64,000 nucleotides of DNA from Devosia neptuniae (GCF_025452235.1 NZ_CP104964.1:62001-126000); one strand, 5' to 3'. Positions 52,819-62,327 are shown, counted from the first letter of the stretch. Made by a program: numbers and translations. The notes: generated by a model from the letters alone, not told the origin.

Positions 52819-53856
52819 ATGACCCAGCATCTAAAAATCGCGTTTACCCTGCTGGCTTTGCTTCAGCCAGTGACGGTTATGGCGCAGAGCATGCCTGCAC
52901 CTGGGGAGCTCACTGCTGACGTCATCAATGGAGCGCAGCTGGGCTTGGACGTGGGGCTACAAAGGCGCCTTTTTATCGAGACAACACCAGAAATCGCGGA
53001 TGGCACCGAAGCCGCGCCCATCCTGCCTAGTGCTTCAGTCGCCCGTTTGCAGATATTGCTGGATCAGCATGGTATCTCACCCGGCGTCATTGATGGCTTC
53101 GACGGCGACAATGTCCGCAAGGCCATCATGGCATTTCAGTTCATGTACGGCCTTGCGATCGACGGCAATCTCAATCCAGAAGTGCTGGCGGTGCTTGAGA
53201 CAGGCGCACAGGTCATCGGGACCTATCAAGTAACAGCGGACGATGAGGCTGCGGTGGTGCCTGCCATACCTTCGGACTATGCCGAAATGGCAACGCTGAC
53301 ATTTCTCGGCTATGAGAGCGTTCGGGAGATGGTCGCCGAACGTTTCCACATGGATGTGGATTTTCTGGCTGCGCTAAACCCCTCCGCTACGTTTCACGCA
53401 GGGGAGACGGTTTTCATCGCGATGACCGGTACCAACCAGGTCGGGCAGGCAGCTCAGATCGTGGCGGACAAGACTTTGCGCCAGGTGCGGGCCTATGACG
53501 AGCCTGGACGATTGCTCGCGGCCTATCCGGCAACAATCGGCAGCGAAGAGAACCCGTCCCCCACCGGGGTGTACACTGTTGGGCAGGCAACGCCGATGCC
53601 TAACTACACCTACAATCCGGCAATCAACTTCCAGCAGGGCGAAAACACCGAGGTCCTGACGATCCCGCCCGGACCGAATGGACCTGTCGGCTCAATGTGG
53701 ATTGCGCTTTCCAAGCCTACCTACGGCATTCATGGAACCCCAGAGCCGGCCCTGATTGACAAGACCGGCTCTCATGGCTGTATTCGTCTGACCAATTGGG
53801 ACGCGGAAGAATTGGCCGCCATGGTGGGACCTGGGGTGACGGTCACATTCCTCTAG
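52819..53856 (+). CDS. L,D-transpeptidase (copy B)
   Basis: 345 aa, intact, with signal peptide, peptidoglycan-binding domain, LysM-like stretch and YkuD domain with the SHGCIRL active site. It differs from copy A at five residues (Ala/Pro near 27, Ala/Thr near 135, Ala/Pro near 230, Asp/Glu near 245, Ala/Thr near 278), none in the active-site motif. Two active genes would raise dosage. Confidence 0.93.
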   Translation: MTQHLKIAFTLLALLQPVTVMAQSMPAPGELTADVINGAQLGLDVGLQRRLFIETTPEIADGTEAAPILPSASVARLQILLDQHGISPGVIDGFDGDNVRKAIMAFQFMYGLAIDGNLNPEVLAVLETGAQVIGTYQVTADDEAAVVPAIPSDYAEMATLTFLGYESVREMVAERFHMDVDFLAALNPSATFHAGETVFIAMTGTNQVGQAAQIVADKTLRQVRAYDEPGRLLAAYPATIGSEENPSPTGVYTVGQATPMPNYTYNPAINFQQGENTEVLTIPPGPNGPVGSMWIALSKPTYGIHGTPEPALIDKTGSHGCIRLTNWDAEELAAMVGPGVTVTFL

Positions 53857-53868
53857 CGTCAGAAGATG

Positions 53869-53989
53869 TCAGGCCGCCTCGATAGCGGCTTCGACGTCGC
53901 CGATGGAGTGGCCGGTCAGATCCTTGGCGATCTCACCAAGAAGCTTGGCGGTCAGGGTCTTGTGGTAGTGCTTGTGCATTTCGCCGAGG
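53869..53989 (-). pseudogene. Host-attachment-type protein, C-terminal fragment B
   Basis: Reads LGEMHKHYHKTLTAKLLG then EIAKDLTGHSIGDVEAAI, the same C-terminal block as at 10088. The homology to copy A ends at 53989; beyond it the frame stays open (GKPSVHRALS) for a short distance without a recognisable N-terminal domain. Confidence 0.65.
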
Positions 53990-54094
53990 CTTAAGGCACG
54001 ATGGACGCTTGGCTTCCCGACAAAACCAGTCTGCTACTCCATCGGAAAGCAGACCAGTCTTGCCGAGGACGGTTGAATGGCGGTAAATCGACGA

Positions 54095-55186
54095 TCAAAG
54101 TGCGCTGTCGACGTGCTCGCTGATCCATCTGATGATGAGGTCGGCCACCTCAAGGTTGTTCTTGTCCTGCATGAACATGTGGCTGTTGCCGCTCAGGCCC
54201 GCGTCGGGGAGCGAGACAAAGGTCATGTCGCCGCCGGCTGCCTTGATCTGCTCCATTTCCGTGAGGCAACTCGCGTCGGGCTGCTGGCCAAAATGATCGC
54301 CGACCATGACCAGGATTGGCACCTCGGCCAACATCTTGACGTGTTCATCGGTCAAATTGCCAAAGCAACCCGTCTCGAGCTGGATTATGCCCTTGATGCC
54401 GCCCTTGCCCTTTAGGACAGCCTGCGTCGGGAAGCCAGCGGACTGTGAATGGCCGACCAGAATGGCGCCACCAAGTTCGTCGGCCAGCTGAGCGAAATTG
54501 TCGACAGTCGGATTTTTGGTCTCCGGCGACAGCAACTCCGCGAGCAGGCTGGGCACCTGGGTTTCAAACATGTCCGGGATCACCTGCTTGTAAAACTCGT
54601 CGACGTGATCCAGCGGGAACTGCTGGTCGGGCCAGGCTTCCCCCATGATCAGGCCGAAGCGGAACTGCTTCCATGCCATGTTGGACGTACCCAGATAGAC
54701 GCGCGGCTGCTCGGAGGGCGCAAGTTCGCCGCTGCGAACCTGGTTGAAGGCGGTGGCGTTAAAGCCTGAGCGGGCGCGGCCCGACTGCTCGGCCAGATAG
54801 GTCGGGAAACCCTCTCGGGTGAAATATTCGTACCAGCCCATACGCCCATCCGGCGTGGTCTCCCACTGCTTGGCGGAGAGCAAGCCGCCATGCATGAAAA
54901 CGATCGGCGTATGGCTTGGCTGGGGCGGCGCCTGGAACTGGACATACATCTGGTCGACCAGCACCTGACCGGCTTCGAACGATTCCCCGAAGATTTCCTT
55001 CATGTTGTCCCAGCCAGCGTTTTCGGTATCGACCGAACGGCCGCCTACGAAAAAGCTGCCCTGGTTTTGCAGCACCAGCGGTTCAGCCGCGGGCTTGATG
55101 TCGGCCAACGACTGCGCCGAAGCGTTGGCCGAGGCGAAGAAGAGTGTGGCGAAGGCGGCGCTCCGCAGCAAAGCTTGAGTGTTCAT
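54095..55186 (-). CDS. Secreted alpha/beta hydrolase (esterase-like)
   Basis: 363 aa from ATG 55186, giving a signal peptide (SAAFATLFFASANASAQ). HGGLLSAKQWETTPDGRMG is the oxyanion region; the nucleophile Ser is in VGHSQSAGF, the acid probably in VMVGDHFGQ and the His in GNSHMFMQD. The frame is open to 55252, but the shorter start preserves the signal peptide. Likely a periplasmic esterase. It lies downstream of a LysR gene on the same strand. Confidence 0.82.
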   Translation of the reverse strand: MNTQALLRSAAFATLFFASANASAQSLADIKPAAEPLVLQNQGSFFVGGRSVDTENAGWDNMKEIFGESFEAGQVLVDQMYVQFQAPPQPSHTPIVFMHGGLLSAKQWETTPDGRMGWYEYFTREGFPTYLAEQSGRARSGFNATAFNQVRSGELAPSEQPRVYLGTSNMAWKQFRFGLIMGEAWPDQQFPLDHVDEFYKQVIPDMFETQVPSLLAELLSPETKNPTVDNFAQLADELGGAILVGHSQSAGFPTQAVLKGKGGIKGIIQLETGCFGNLTDEHVKMLAEVPILVMVGDHFGQQPDASCLTEMEQIKAAGGDMTFVSLPDAGLSGNSHMFMQDKNNLEVADLIIRWISEHVDSAL

Positions 55187-55297
55187 GAGTGGTCCTGGTG
55201 GGATCGGCAGGTCAGACAACACATGGCTCATGCCGAATTTCGACGGTAGCACATCAAAAGTGATAGGATTTATTCCACAGCAGAATGGCGATAGAGG

Positions 55298-56203
55298 TCA
55301 TTGCGGACGCAGCGCCGGCTCGGCGGCGCAGACTTCGGCGACAAAATCGATAAACGCCGAAGTACGCCCCGGCAGGGCGCGGTCGCCGGCCCAGACCGCA
55401 CTGATCGGGACCGCGTTGCACCGGTAGTCGGTGAGCAACTGGCGCACGGTACCGGATGCCAGTTCGTCCTTGAACAGCCAGCTCGCCGCATAGGCGATGC
55501 CCAATCCCACTTTTGTCGCGGCCTTGGCCAGTTCGACATCGTCTGAGCGGATCGATCCCCTGGGTTCGATCGACACTCGCTCTTGTCCGCGCACGAACAG
55601 CCATGGGCGCGGCTTGCCGAGATACATTGAGGCGATGCAGGCATGCCGTTCGAGGTCGGCTGGGGTAGTCGGCTCGCCATGCTGTTCAAGATAGTCCGCA
55701 GACGCCACGACAATGGCCGTGGCCGTTCCGACCTGCCGGAAGCGCAAGTCGGAATCCTCGAGGTTGCCCATGCGGATGGCGACGTCGACGCGTTCTTCCA
55801 CCAGATTGGCCAAGTTCTGCGACACGGTAAAGTCAATCGCCAGTTTGGGATACCGGGTCGTGAACGACATCAGTTTGGGCAGCAGATAGGAAGCGGCGAA
55901 GCCGGGTGGAGAGGTGACCCGCACCATCCCGGCCGGCGAGCGCTCTTGCTCGCTGACCGCCTCGTCCAGCGACTCCAGTTCGTCGATCAGCCGGATTGCG
56001 CCATCGTAGTAATGCTGCCCTGCAGCGGTGATCGCCAGTCCCCGCGTCGTCCGTCGCAGCAACTGCACGCCCAGTCGCTGTTCCAGTTCGGCAATCTGCT
56101 TACTCGCCGTCGATTGCGCCATCGCCAGTTGCCGTGCAGCCTTGGAGAAACTTCCCGCTTCGGCAACGCGGAGGAAGAGCTTTATCTTGTCCAACCTGTC
56201 CAT
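55298..56203 (-). CDS. LysR family regulator
   Basis: 301 aa, standard length. The N-terminal winged helix is KLFLRVAEAGSFSKAARQLA then MAQSTASKQIAELEQRLGVQ and the C-terminal effector domain spans about 90-300. It belongs to the large CrgA/DmlR-like group (ERHACIASMYL, PLG-like DDVELAKAA). It is followed after 111 bases by the secreted hydrolase gene, a possible target. Confidence 0.92.
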   Translation of the reverse strand: MDRLDKIKLFLRVAEAGSFSKAARQLAMAQSTASKQIAELEQRLGVQLLRRTTRGLAITAAGQHYYDGAIRLIDELESLDEAVSEQERSPAGMVRVTSPPGFAASYLLPKLMSFTTRYPKLAIDFTVSQNLANLVEERVDVAIRMGNLEDSDLRFRQVGTATAIVVASADYLEQHGEPTTPADLERHACIASMYLGKPRPWLFVRGQERVSIEPRGSIRSDDVELAKAATKVGLGIAYAASWLFKDELASGTVRQLLTDYRCNAVPISAVWAGDRALPGRTSAFIDFVAEVCAAEPALRPQ

Positions 56204-56602
56204 GCATAACCGCTAGAAGATCGATCCGGGCGAAGCAATACAGATCACATTTCTGGGTGGTGGGGTGTGGTGCGTCCGCTTTAATGTCGTGTCTGCGAAA
56301 AGCCGCCAGTCCGCTACCCACCCCAGCCCGGCCACAAACGCTGTTGCGACTGTGGGGCGTCTTTTGGGGAGCAGGGCGAACAATCCGAAGTGACCAGAAC
56401 GGGCGCGAGACGGTCGCCGGCATAAGATCGGATACCGAACGGCCGCTGCGGGGGCCGGAAGCGGTCTGATAAGCTTCTGGCGTTCTCAGCTCGAATAGCG
56501 GACATACAAACCGGTGGAGGTCGATCGCTGGTTGCCGAAGGCAGGCCCTCCGACAATTCGGCTATGGAAGTCGACTCGGCGTGTAGCGGCCTTTTGCGTG
56601 TT
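56204..56602. other. No gene recognised
   Basis: About 400 bases between the LysR promoter side and the end of the HWE kinase gene, with no credible gene or terminator. Confidence 0.4.
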
Positions 56603-57604
56603 CTAGCCGGAGAGTCTTTCAACGCTCATTGTGAGCGCCACTACGACACCGTCACCAGACCAATCGGTTGAAATCGTTCCGCCCAACTGGCCGGTCACGC
56701 TGCGAGACAGTAGCTTGCTCCCGTATCCGCTTTCTCCTTTGGGGGGTTCTACGGACGGCCCCCCTCGCTCCGTCCAAACGACGTGAACTTCGCTCCCCTC
56801 CGAGAATCCCGAAATATCCAGCGTTCCCTCTTGGACCGACAAAGCGCCGTACTTGAGGGAATTTGTCGCCAGTTCATGGACAACCAGCGCCAAGGTCGTG
56901 GCCGCTTGTTCGCCGACTCCCATTCGCGGAACCGCAACGCGGATCCGGCCACTGAAGGCGCCGGAATCGTCATAGGGAGCCAGCAGCACGGAGATCAAAT
57001 CCCCCAACAAAGCAGCTCTGCCCTGGTGCCCTGGCAAGGGACGCACGATGTCGTGTGCCCTTCCGAGCGCCGCTAATCTGGCGGTCAGCTCCTCCGCCAT
57101 TTCCTGGGCGGTGGTCGTCGATCGAGAGGTGATATTGGTAAGACCGGTCGCAATTGCCAGAAGATTTTTCACGCGATGGCTCATTTCGCCGGCCAGGAGT
57201 TCATGGCCCTCTTCGGCCTGCTTGCGTCCGGTCACGTCGAGAAACACGCCCCGCATTAGGCCCTTGTGCAAGCCTTCATCACTGCCGAGGCCGCGAGCCG
57301 AGACCCACCGGACCTCCTCCCCTAGCAGAATCCGGAAATCTATTTCGTAGGCGCCCAGTATGGCTCGGGTGGCCCCAAACGCCGCGCGAACGCGATCTCG
57401 ATCGGCGGGGTGTATCCGAGAAGATAGGTCCTCGAAGACGACTTTGGTCGCCTGCGGAAGGCCCCACAATGTGAAGCCCTGCTCGTCCATAGAAAACGCG
57501 TCCGTGGCGACATTCCATGACCACAGTGCCACGCCAGCGGCGTGAAGCGCCCGTTTCAGGCTTTTGACCTCCCATAGGGGATCCGTGTTGTCACTGGATG
57601 GCAT
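56603..57604 (-). CDS. PAS-HWE sensor histidine kinase
   Basis: 333 aa, soluble. A PAS domain at about 20-130 (ALWSWNVATDAFSMDEQGFT), the HWE phosphoacceptor His in LAGEMSHRVKNLLAIATGLT, the N-box HELATNSLKYGALS and the diagnostic WTERGGP motif. It is the intact relative of the two truncated copies at 6862 and 51861. HWE kinases often feed the PhyR/EcfG stress response, but no PhyR or NepR gene is in this window. Confidence 0.92.
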   Translation of the reverse strand: MPSSDNTDPLWEVKSLKRALHAAGVALWSWNVATDAFSMDEQGFTLWGLPQATKVVFEDLSSRIHPADRDRVRAAFGATRAILGAYEIDFRILLGEEVRWVSARGLGSDEGLHKGLMRGVFLDVTGRKQAEEGHELLAGEMSHRVKNLLAIATGLTNITSRSTTTAQEMAEELTARLAALGRAHDIVRPLPGHQGRAALLGDLISVLLAPYDDSGAFSGRIRVAVPRMGVGEQAATTLALVVHELATNSLKYGALSVQEGTLDISGFSEGSEVHVVWTERGGPSVEPPKGESGYGSKLLSRSVTGQLGGTISTDWSGDGVVVALTMSVERLSG

Positions 57605-57753
57605 ATTGGTCTCCTGTTCATCCGTTTGAACAGATTGTGGAAGCCTGCGCCAGATTGTCGATCCTAGCGCTTGGTGCGAAATGCCTTGTTGGACAGAACC
57701 GGGCTACCGACGGCGGCACATGGCTACCGTCCAGTTTTTGGAGAATAAGCAGG

Positions 57754-59691
57754 CTAAGAGGCCGCAGCGTCCGCGCCCGCCACTCTTTCAATCGCAGCCT
57801 TAAGATCTGCGGACCAGAATGGCTTGCCGAGGCGCTCAAAGCGTCCTTTATATTCCTCGGGCATCTCGGCGTAGCCCGTGGCGACGATAATCTTTATGTG
57901 TGGCCACTCCGCAGTAATCGAGGTCGCCAACGCGCCGCCGGTCATCTGCGGCATCGCGTAGTCGGTGATCACTATATCGATCTGCTGGGACCGGAGAATT
58001 TTGAGCGCATCCCGCCCGGACATGGCCTCGAAAACCTGATGACCAAGTTCCTCCGTCATCGCAACGGTATTGAGCAGGACAAGCGCATCGTCGTCGACAA
58101 CGAGGACCCGCTTTGCGGTCATCCCGCTTTCCGCCGTAACGGGCGACGGCATTTCCGTCGCCGTTTCCGCCTCGGCCAGCGGGAGCCATAGCTCCGCCGT
58201 CGTTCCCCTGCCCACTTCGCTCGACAACACAAATCTGCCGCCCGATTGCTCGGCAAGCCCATGCACCATTGAAAGCCCCAGGCCGGTGCCTTTGCCGACG
58301 CCCTTGGTGGTAAAGAATGGCTCAGTTGCCCGGCTCACCGTTTCTTCGTCCATGCCTTCACCCTGATCGATGAGCGAGAGGACCACGTAGCTTCCGGGTT
58401 TGACGGCGTTGTTCGCTGCCCTCCCGATCTTCCTATGGGCCGCGCTGATAACGATTTGTCCGCCAGTCGGCATCGCGTCCCGCGCATTGACGGCGAGATT
58501 GAGCAGCGCGGATTCAAGCTGAGCTTTGTCGGTTAGAGCGTGCGGCAATGATAGGGGAAAGCGGGTAGTGATGAACACAGACGGGCCAAGGACCCGCTCC
58601 AACAGCTCACGCATGCCTCTGACGGTTTCCAGGACGTCCACCGGCCCCATCTCGAGCTCCTGCCGCCGGGCGAATGCGAGCATGCGCTGGGTTAGGGCCG
58701 CTCCCCGTTGCGCGCCCTGGACGGCATTCTCGATAAAGGGAGAGATCTTGGCATCGTATGGGAGGCGCTTGCTGACGATTTCCAGGCTGCCGAGAATGGC
58801 CATCAGCAGGTTGTTGAAGTCGTGTGCGATCCCGCCCGTGAGCTGACCGACCGCTTCCATTTTCTGCGCCTGAAACAGCGTTTCCCTGGCAGCGTCGAGC
58901 GCCAATTGTGCTTCCCGCCGTTCGGTAATGTCTCGGGTCACCTTGGCAAATCCAATCAGTTCGCCGCCGTCGTAGATGGCGTCAATAACGACATGCGCCC
59001 AGAACTGGGTCCCGTCCTTGCGCACCCGCCATCCCTCGCGTTCGACACTGCCCTTCTCCCTGGCGACCTCGAGGTTTCGGTCGGCTTCACCAGCCAAGCG
59101 CTCTTCCTCAGTGTAAAAGCGGGAAAAATGCTGTCCGATGATCTCGGATTCCTCGTAGCCCTTGATCCTTTGGGCGCCAGCGTTCCAAACCGCGACACGA
59201 CCCGTGGGATCCAGCATGTAGATGGCGTAGTCGGTCACGCCCTTTACTAGAAGGCGGAACTGCCGCTCGCTTGCCCGCAGCGCTTCTTCCTGCTTGGCGC
59301 GTTCGGTGAGGTCGCGAGTAATCTTGGCGAAGCCCACCAATTGACCGCCGCCGTCCAAAATCCGGTCAATGACCACGTTGGCCCAGAAACGGGAGCCGTC
59401 CTTGCGAATCCGCCAGCCTTCGTCCTCGAAGCGCCCTTCGCGCGCCGCAATCGCTAGATTGCGTTGCGGTATCCCGTCACGCTGGTCGTCTTCGGTATAA
59501 AATTTGGAGAAGTTCTGCCCGACGATCTCGTCGGCTGCGTACCCCTTGAAACGTTGAGCGCCGGCATTCCAATTGGCCACCGTTCCCTGCGGGTCCAACA
59601 TATAGATCGCGTAGTCGTTGATGGATTCGACCAGAAGCCGATAGCGGCCGTCAGGACTAACAGAGGCCTCAAATGGGTCGGATCGTTGCAT
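57754..59691 (-). CDS. PAS-PAS hybrid histidine kinase with receiver domain
   Basis: 645 aa from ATG 59691, preceded by AAGGGGG. Two near-identical PAS domains (DYAIYMLDPQGTVANWNAGA and DYAIYMLDPTGRVAVWNAGA), HisKA with the His in LTGGIAHDFNNLLMAI, ATPase domain (NLAVNARDAMP, GTGLGLSMV) and a C-terminal receiver with Asp in VITDYAMPQMTGG. The ATG at 59724 would leave almost no leader after the EcfG promoter. The twin PAS domains look like an internal duplication. Light or redox sensing is possible, but no Cys flavin site was recognised. Confidence 0.92.
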   Translation of the reverse strand: MQRSDPFEASVSPDGRYRLLVESINDYAIYMLDPQGTVANWNAGAQRFKGYAADEIVGQNFSKFYTEDDQRDGIPQRNLAIAAREGRFEDEGWRIRKDGSRFWANVVIDRILDGGGQLVGFAKITRDLTERAKQEEALRASERQFRLLVKGVTDYAIYMLDPTGRVAVWNAGAQRIKGYEESEIIGQHFSRFYTEEERLAGEADRNLEVAREKGSVEREGWRVRKDGTQFWAHVVIDAIYDGGELIGFAKVTRDITERREAQLALDAARETLFQAQKMEAVGQLTGGIAHDFNNLLMAILGSLEIVSKRLPYDAKISPFIENAVQGAQRGAALTQRMLAFARRQELEMGPVDVLETVRGMRELLERVLGPSVFITTRFPLSLPHALTDKAQLESALLNLAVNARDAMPTGGQIVISAAHRKIGRAANNAVKPGSYVVLSLIDQGEGMDEETVSRATEPFFTTKGVGKGTGLGLSMVHGLAEQSGGRFVLSSEVGRGTTAELWLPLAEAETATEMPSPVTAESGMTAKRVLVVDDDALVLLNTVAMTEELGHQVFEAMSGRDALKILRSQQIDIVITDYAMPQMTGGALATSITAEWPHIKIIVATGYAEMPEEYKGRFERLGKPFWSADLKAAIERVAGADAAAS

Positions 59692-59732
59692 TCTGCCCCC
59701 TTGGCCATCCATGAAACACGGCAATTCCGCCG

Positions 59733-59757
59733 AACGGCTACGGGGCCGTTTGGTTCC
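59733..59757 (-). promoter_or_regulatory. Sigma-EcfG promoter of the hybrid kinase
   Basis: On the minus strand GGAAC (59757-59753), a 16-base spacer and CGTT (59736-59733), an exact consensus match 42 bases before the chosen start. Confidence 0.75.
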
Positions 59758-59803
59758 GGATGCAGGGCCCTCGCCTCAACTTGATCAACTTGTGTGAAGT
59801 CGT

Positions 59804-59828
59804 GGAACGGCCACCGAACGACATCGTT
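59804..59828 (+). promoter_or_regulatory. Sigma-EcfG promoter of the manganese catalase
   Basis: GGAAC (59804-59808), a 16-base spacer and CGTT (59825-59828), an exact consensus match 29 bases before the catalase start. It is back to back with the kinase promoter at 59733-59757. Confidence 0.8.
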
Positions 59829-59857
59829 GGTGCTTCTTCAGATAGAGGAGCTCCCAG

Positions 59858-60784
59858 ATGTTCATGCGAGTAGACAGGCTGATCACCGATTTGCCGCCGC
59901 CCAAGAAACAAGATCCGAACGCTGCTGCGGCCCTGCAGGAACTGCTCGGCGGCAAGTATGGCGAGATGTCCACGCTCGGGAACTACATGTTCCAGAGTTT
60001 TAACTTTCGTTCAAAGGACAAGTTGAGGCCGTTTTACAGCCTGGTGGCTTCCATCACGGCCGAAGAGCTTGCGCACGTCGAACTTGTTTGCAACGGCGTG
60101 GCAATGCTCAACAATGGGCCTGACAAGCCGAAGGGCGATATGGGGACCGGCGGCGACATCTCCAAGACGCCATTCGAGGCGATGACCGACATCCGCCTCG
60201 CTTCAGCGTTCCTGTCTAATGGTGGTGGCGCGACGCCGGTGAATGCCAATGGCGTTTCGTGGAACAATGACTTCGTCACTACGACCGGCAATGTCATCTT
60301 CGACCTGCTGCACAATTTTCATCTCGAATGCGGTGCTCGCCTGCACAAGCTGCGGGTCTATGAAACACTGAGCGATCCGACAGGTCGCGAGGTCTGCGGC
60401 TACCTGCTGGTTCGCGGGTCGGTGCATGCGCATTCCTATGCGCTCGCCATCCAGAAGCTGACCGGGGTTGATATCAAGCAGATGCTGCCCACGCCGAATA
60501 TCGAGCTGGCCAAGATTCCGGAATGCCAAAAGTACCTCGACGAGGGGTCGCATCGCCGGCTCTACACCTGGAGCCCGGAGGACTATCAGGATATCTCTGG
60601 TATCTGGTCCAATGACGAAGTTGCCCTGCCGGGGGACCCGCCAGGCCCGCTCGAAGTGGTCGAGGGCATGCCCGACGGCGGCAAGATGCAGCAGTTGCAG
60701 GGCGTCCCTTCCGCCTTCACGCCGGACTATGCGCCCGAGGAATTCTACGAAATCGCCGCCAAGCTCTATAAGGCGTCCCGCTAA
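59858..60784 (+). CDS. Manganese catalase
   Basis: 308 aa, non-haem dimanganese catalase that splits hydrogen peroxide. Metal-ligand segments are visible: LGNYMFQSFNFRSKDKLRPF, ITAEELAHVELV with Glu and His, and LHNFHLECGARLHKLRVYE. GAGGAG precedes the ATG at 59858. An exact EcfG promoter upstream places it in the general stress response. The hydrolase gene 71 bases downstream may be co-transcribed. Confidence 0.93.
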   Translation: MFMRVDRLITDLPPPKKQDPNAAAALQELLGGKYGEMSTLGNYMFQSFNFRSKDKLRPFYSLVASITAEELAHVELVCNGVAMLNNGPDKPKGDMGTGGDISKTPFEAMTDIRLASAFLSNGGGATPVNANGVSWNNDFVTTTGNVIFDLLHNFHLECGARLHKLRVYETLSDPTGREVCGYLLVRGSVHAHSYALAIQKLTGVDIKQMLPTPNIELAKIPECQKYLDEGSHRRLYTWSPEDYQDISGIWSNDEVALPGDPPGPLEVVEGMPDGGKMQQLQGVPSAFTPDYAPEEFYEIAAKLYKASR

Positions 60785-60855
60785 GGTAGACAGGGCGGCA
60801 CGGCCGCCCTGTCTTCGCGCCCGCCTCTCATCTCCGCACCACTTAAGGCGCCCGC

Positions 60856-61992
60856 ATGCCCCTACTCGTCCTATTCCGTTTCGTGTTCATGCTTGTTTCC
60901 CTCTGCGTGTTCGGCGTTGCCGCCTACCTGTTGTGGAACTGGTATGACGGCGACCTCATCCGACAAGCGGATGGCGATATCGTCCGTGTCCGGACCGGCT
61001 GGTTCCTCTGGGCTGGGGTTGGCTTGTTGGGTCTGTCGTTCTTCGGCCGACCCATAATCACGCCGTTTCTTGCCAAGCCGGACACCGATCCCACCGCTGC
61101 GGTGCGTGATGAGGGTCAGTTCGTTGCTGGCGCCAGTGGATCAAAGCTCTATGTCGAACAACTCGGGTCGCCCGCCGCGCCGCCGATTATCCTGGTGCAC
61201 GGCTGGGCTATGGACAGCACGATTTGGTTTTACGCCAAGCGCGATCTGGCGCGGAGCTTTCGCGTTATCTGCTGGGACCTTCCGGGCATGGGCCAGTCAA
61301 CGCCCGCTTCTCCCTCCGCCATTGGCCTGACCGAGTTCGCCCAGGACCTTCGAACCGTCATCGGCCTCGCCGGAGAGCGCAAGATTGTCCTTGTTGGTCA
61401 TAGCATTGGTGGGATGACCATCCAGACGCTGGCGCGAGACGATCCGGCCTTCTTCGACGCGTATGTCGCCGGCACCGTGCTGGTCAACACGACCTATACG
61501 AACCCGCTCAAGACCATGATTTTGAGCGGGCTGGCGCAAGCCATTCGCTGGCCGCTGCTGGAGCCGCTGATGCGTCTCGCGATAGCCTTGCAGCCGCTGG
61601 TGTGGCTGAGTGCCTGGCAAAGCTATCTCAGCGGCACCGCCCACATGGCTAACCGGCTGGGGTTCGGCAAGTATGTGACGCGGAGTCAGTTAGAACATAC
61701 AACATTGCTGTCCACGCGAAACTCGCCGGGAAATATCGACCGGGGCAACCTCGCCATGTTTCGATGGGACGCCACTCACGCCATGGCGCGCGTCACCCCA
61801 CCGCTTTTGGTTCTGTCCGGCGAGATTGACATCGTGACAAAGCCGCAGGCCGGGCGGCAGATTGCGGCGGACCGGGGAGATACCATCCACCTCGCAATCG
61901 AAGGCGCCAACCACATGGGGTTTCTGGAGCGATCCGCGGACTACAATCGCGCCATAGCGGACTTCGCCCAGTCTTTACAGCCAACACCCTAG
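60856..61992 (+). CDS. Membrane-anchored alpha/beta hydrolase
   Basis: 378 aa. Two N-terminal membrane helices (FVFMLVSLCVFGVAAYLLW and FLWAGVGLLGLSFFGRPIIT) anchor a catalytic domain from about residue 95. LVHGWAMDSTIW is the oxyanion loop, VLVGHSIGGMTIQ holds the nucleophile Ser, VLSGEIDIVTKP the Asp and EGANHMGFLE the His. A diverged N-terminal fragment of the same type lies at 10262-10399. Likely an esterase or lipase acting at the membrane. Confidence 0.88.
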   Translation: MPLLVLFRFVFMLVSLCVFGVAAYLLWNWYDGDLIRQADGDIVRVRTGWFLWAGVGLLGLSFFGRPIITPFLAKPDTDPTAAVRDEGQFVAGASGSKLYVEQLGSPAAPPIILVHGWAMDSTIWFYAKRDLARSFRVICWDLPGMGQSTPASPSAIGLTEFAQDLRTVIGLAGERKIVLVGHSIGGMTIQTLARDDPAFFDAYVAGTVLVNTTYTNPLKTMILSGLAQAIRWPLLEPLMRLAIALQPLVWLSAWQSYLSGTAHMANRLGFGKYVTRSQLEHTTLLSTRNSPGNIDRGNLAMFRWDATHAMARVTPPLLVLSGEIDIVTKPQAGRQIAADRGDTIHLAIEGANHMGFLERSADYNRAIADFAQSLQPTP

Positions 61993-62105
61993 CAAGCCCA
62001 CGTCCGACACCGTTACCCCCTCCGCTCGGTCTATGAATCTGGCGATACAGGCCTTGAGCGCTTGTGGGCGAGTCAGTCGGTTTCGAATGTCGGGGCAAGG
62101 GATAG

Positions 62106-62130
62106 TGAACCATCGATTCAGTTGAGCGTT
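62106..62130 (+). promoter_or_regulatory. Probable sigma-EcfG promoter of the tiny-gene operon
   Basis: TGAAC (62106-62110), a 16-base spacer and CGTT (62127-62130): one mismatch to GGAAC-N16-CGTT, 32 bases before the DUF3606 start. Confidence 0.55.
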
Positions 62131-62162
62131 AAAACAGCCACATAACCTTGGAGAGGCTCATC

Positions 62163-62327
62163 ATGCCCAACACAAAACAGCACCGCGCCCGTGTTGCCGG
62201 TGGTCAGGACCATGAAGTGAAATACGAAGCCGACAAAACCGGCGCATCGACACCCGAGGTCAAAGATGCCGTGAAATCCGCGGGCAATGGCCGCAAGGCC
62301 GTCGAGAAGAAGCTGAGTGCAAAATGA
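62163..62327 (+). CDS. DUF3606 protein (54 aa)
   Basis: Basic small protein with YEADKTGASTPEVKDAVKSA, the DUF3606 core in which a short helix pair follows a Lys-Thr-Gly turn. GGAGAGG precedes the ATG. First of three tiny genes each overlapping the next by ATGA, so they are translated together. Function unknown; such proteins are frequent in stress-induced Rhizobiales operons. Confidence 0.75.
   Translation: MPNTKQHRARVAGGQDHEVKYEADKTGASTPEVKDAVKSAGNGRKAVEKKLSAK

Larger units (their letters stand above)
51861..53989. repeat. Long direct repeat, copy B (2129 bp)
   Basis: Corresponds to 7079-10208 with an internal 1007-bp deletion at 52572 and a 6-bp segment that copy A lacks. Left boundary at CCCTGCCGACGGG, right boundary at CGCCGAGG. 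No IS or target-site duplication is evident at either end. Confidence 0.95.

Noticed and set aside
7079..53989. Integrative element with its own integrase spanning the repeat
   Set aside because: No integrase, relaxase, replication gene or tRNA attachment site was seen; the repeat ends are ordinary gene fragments.
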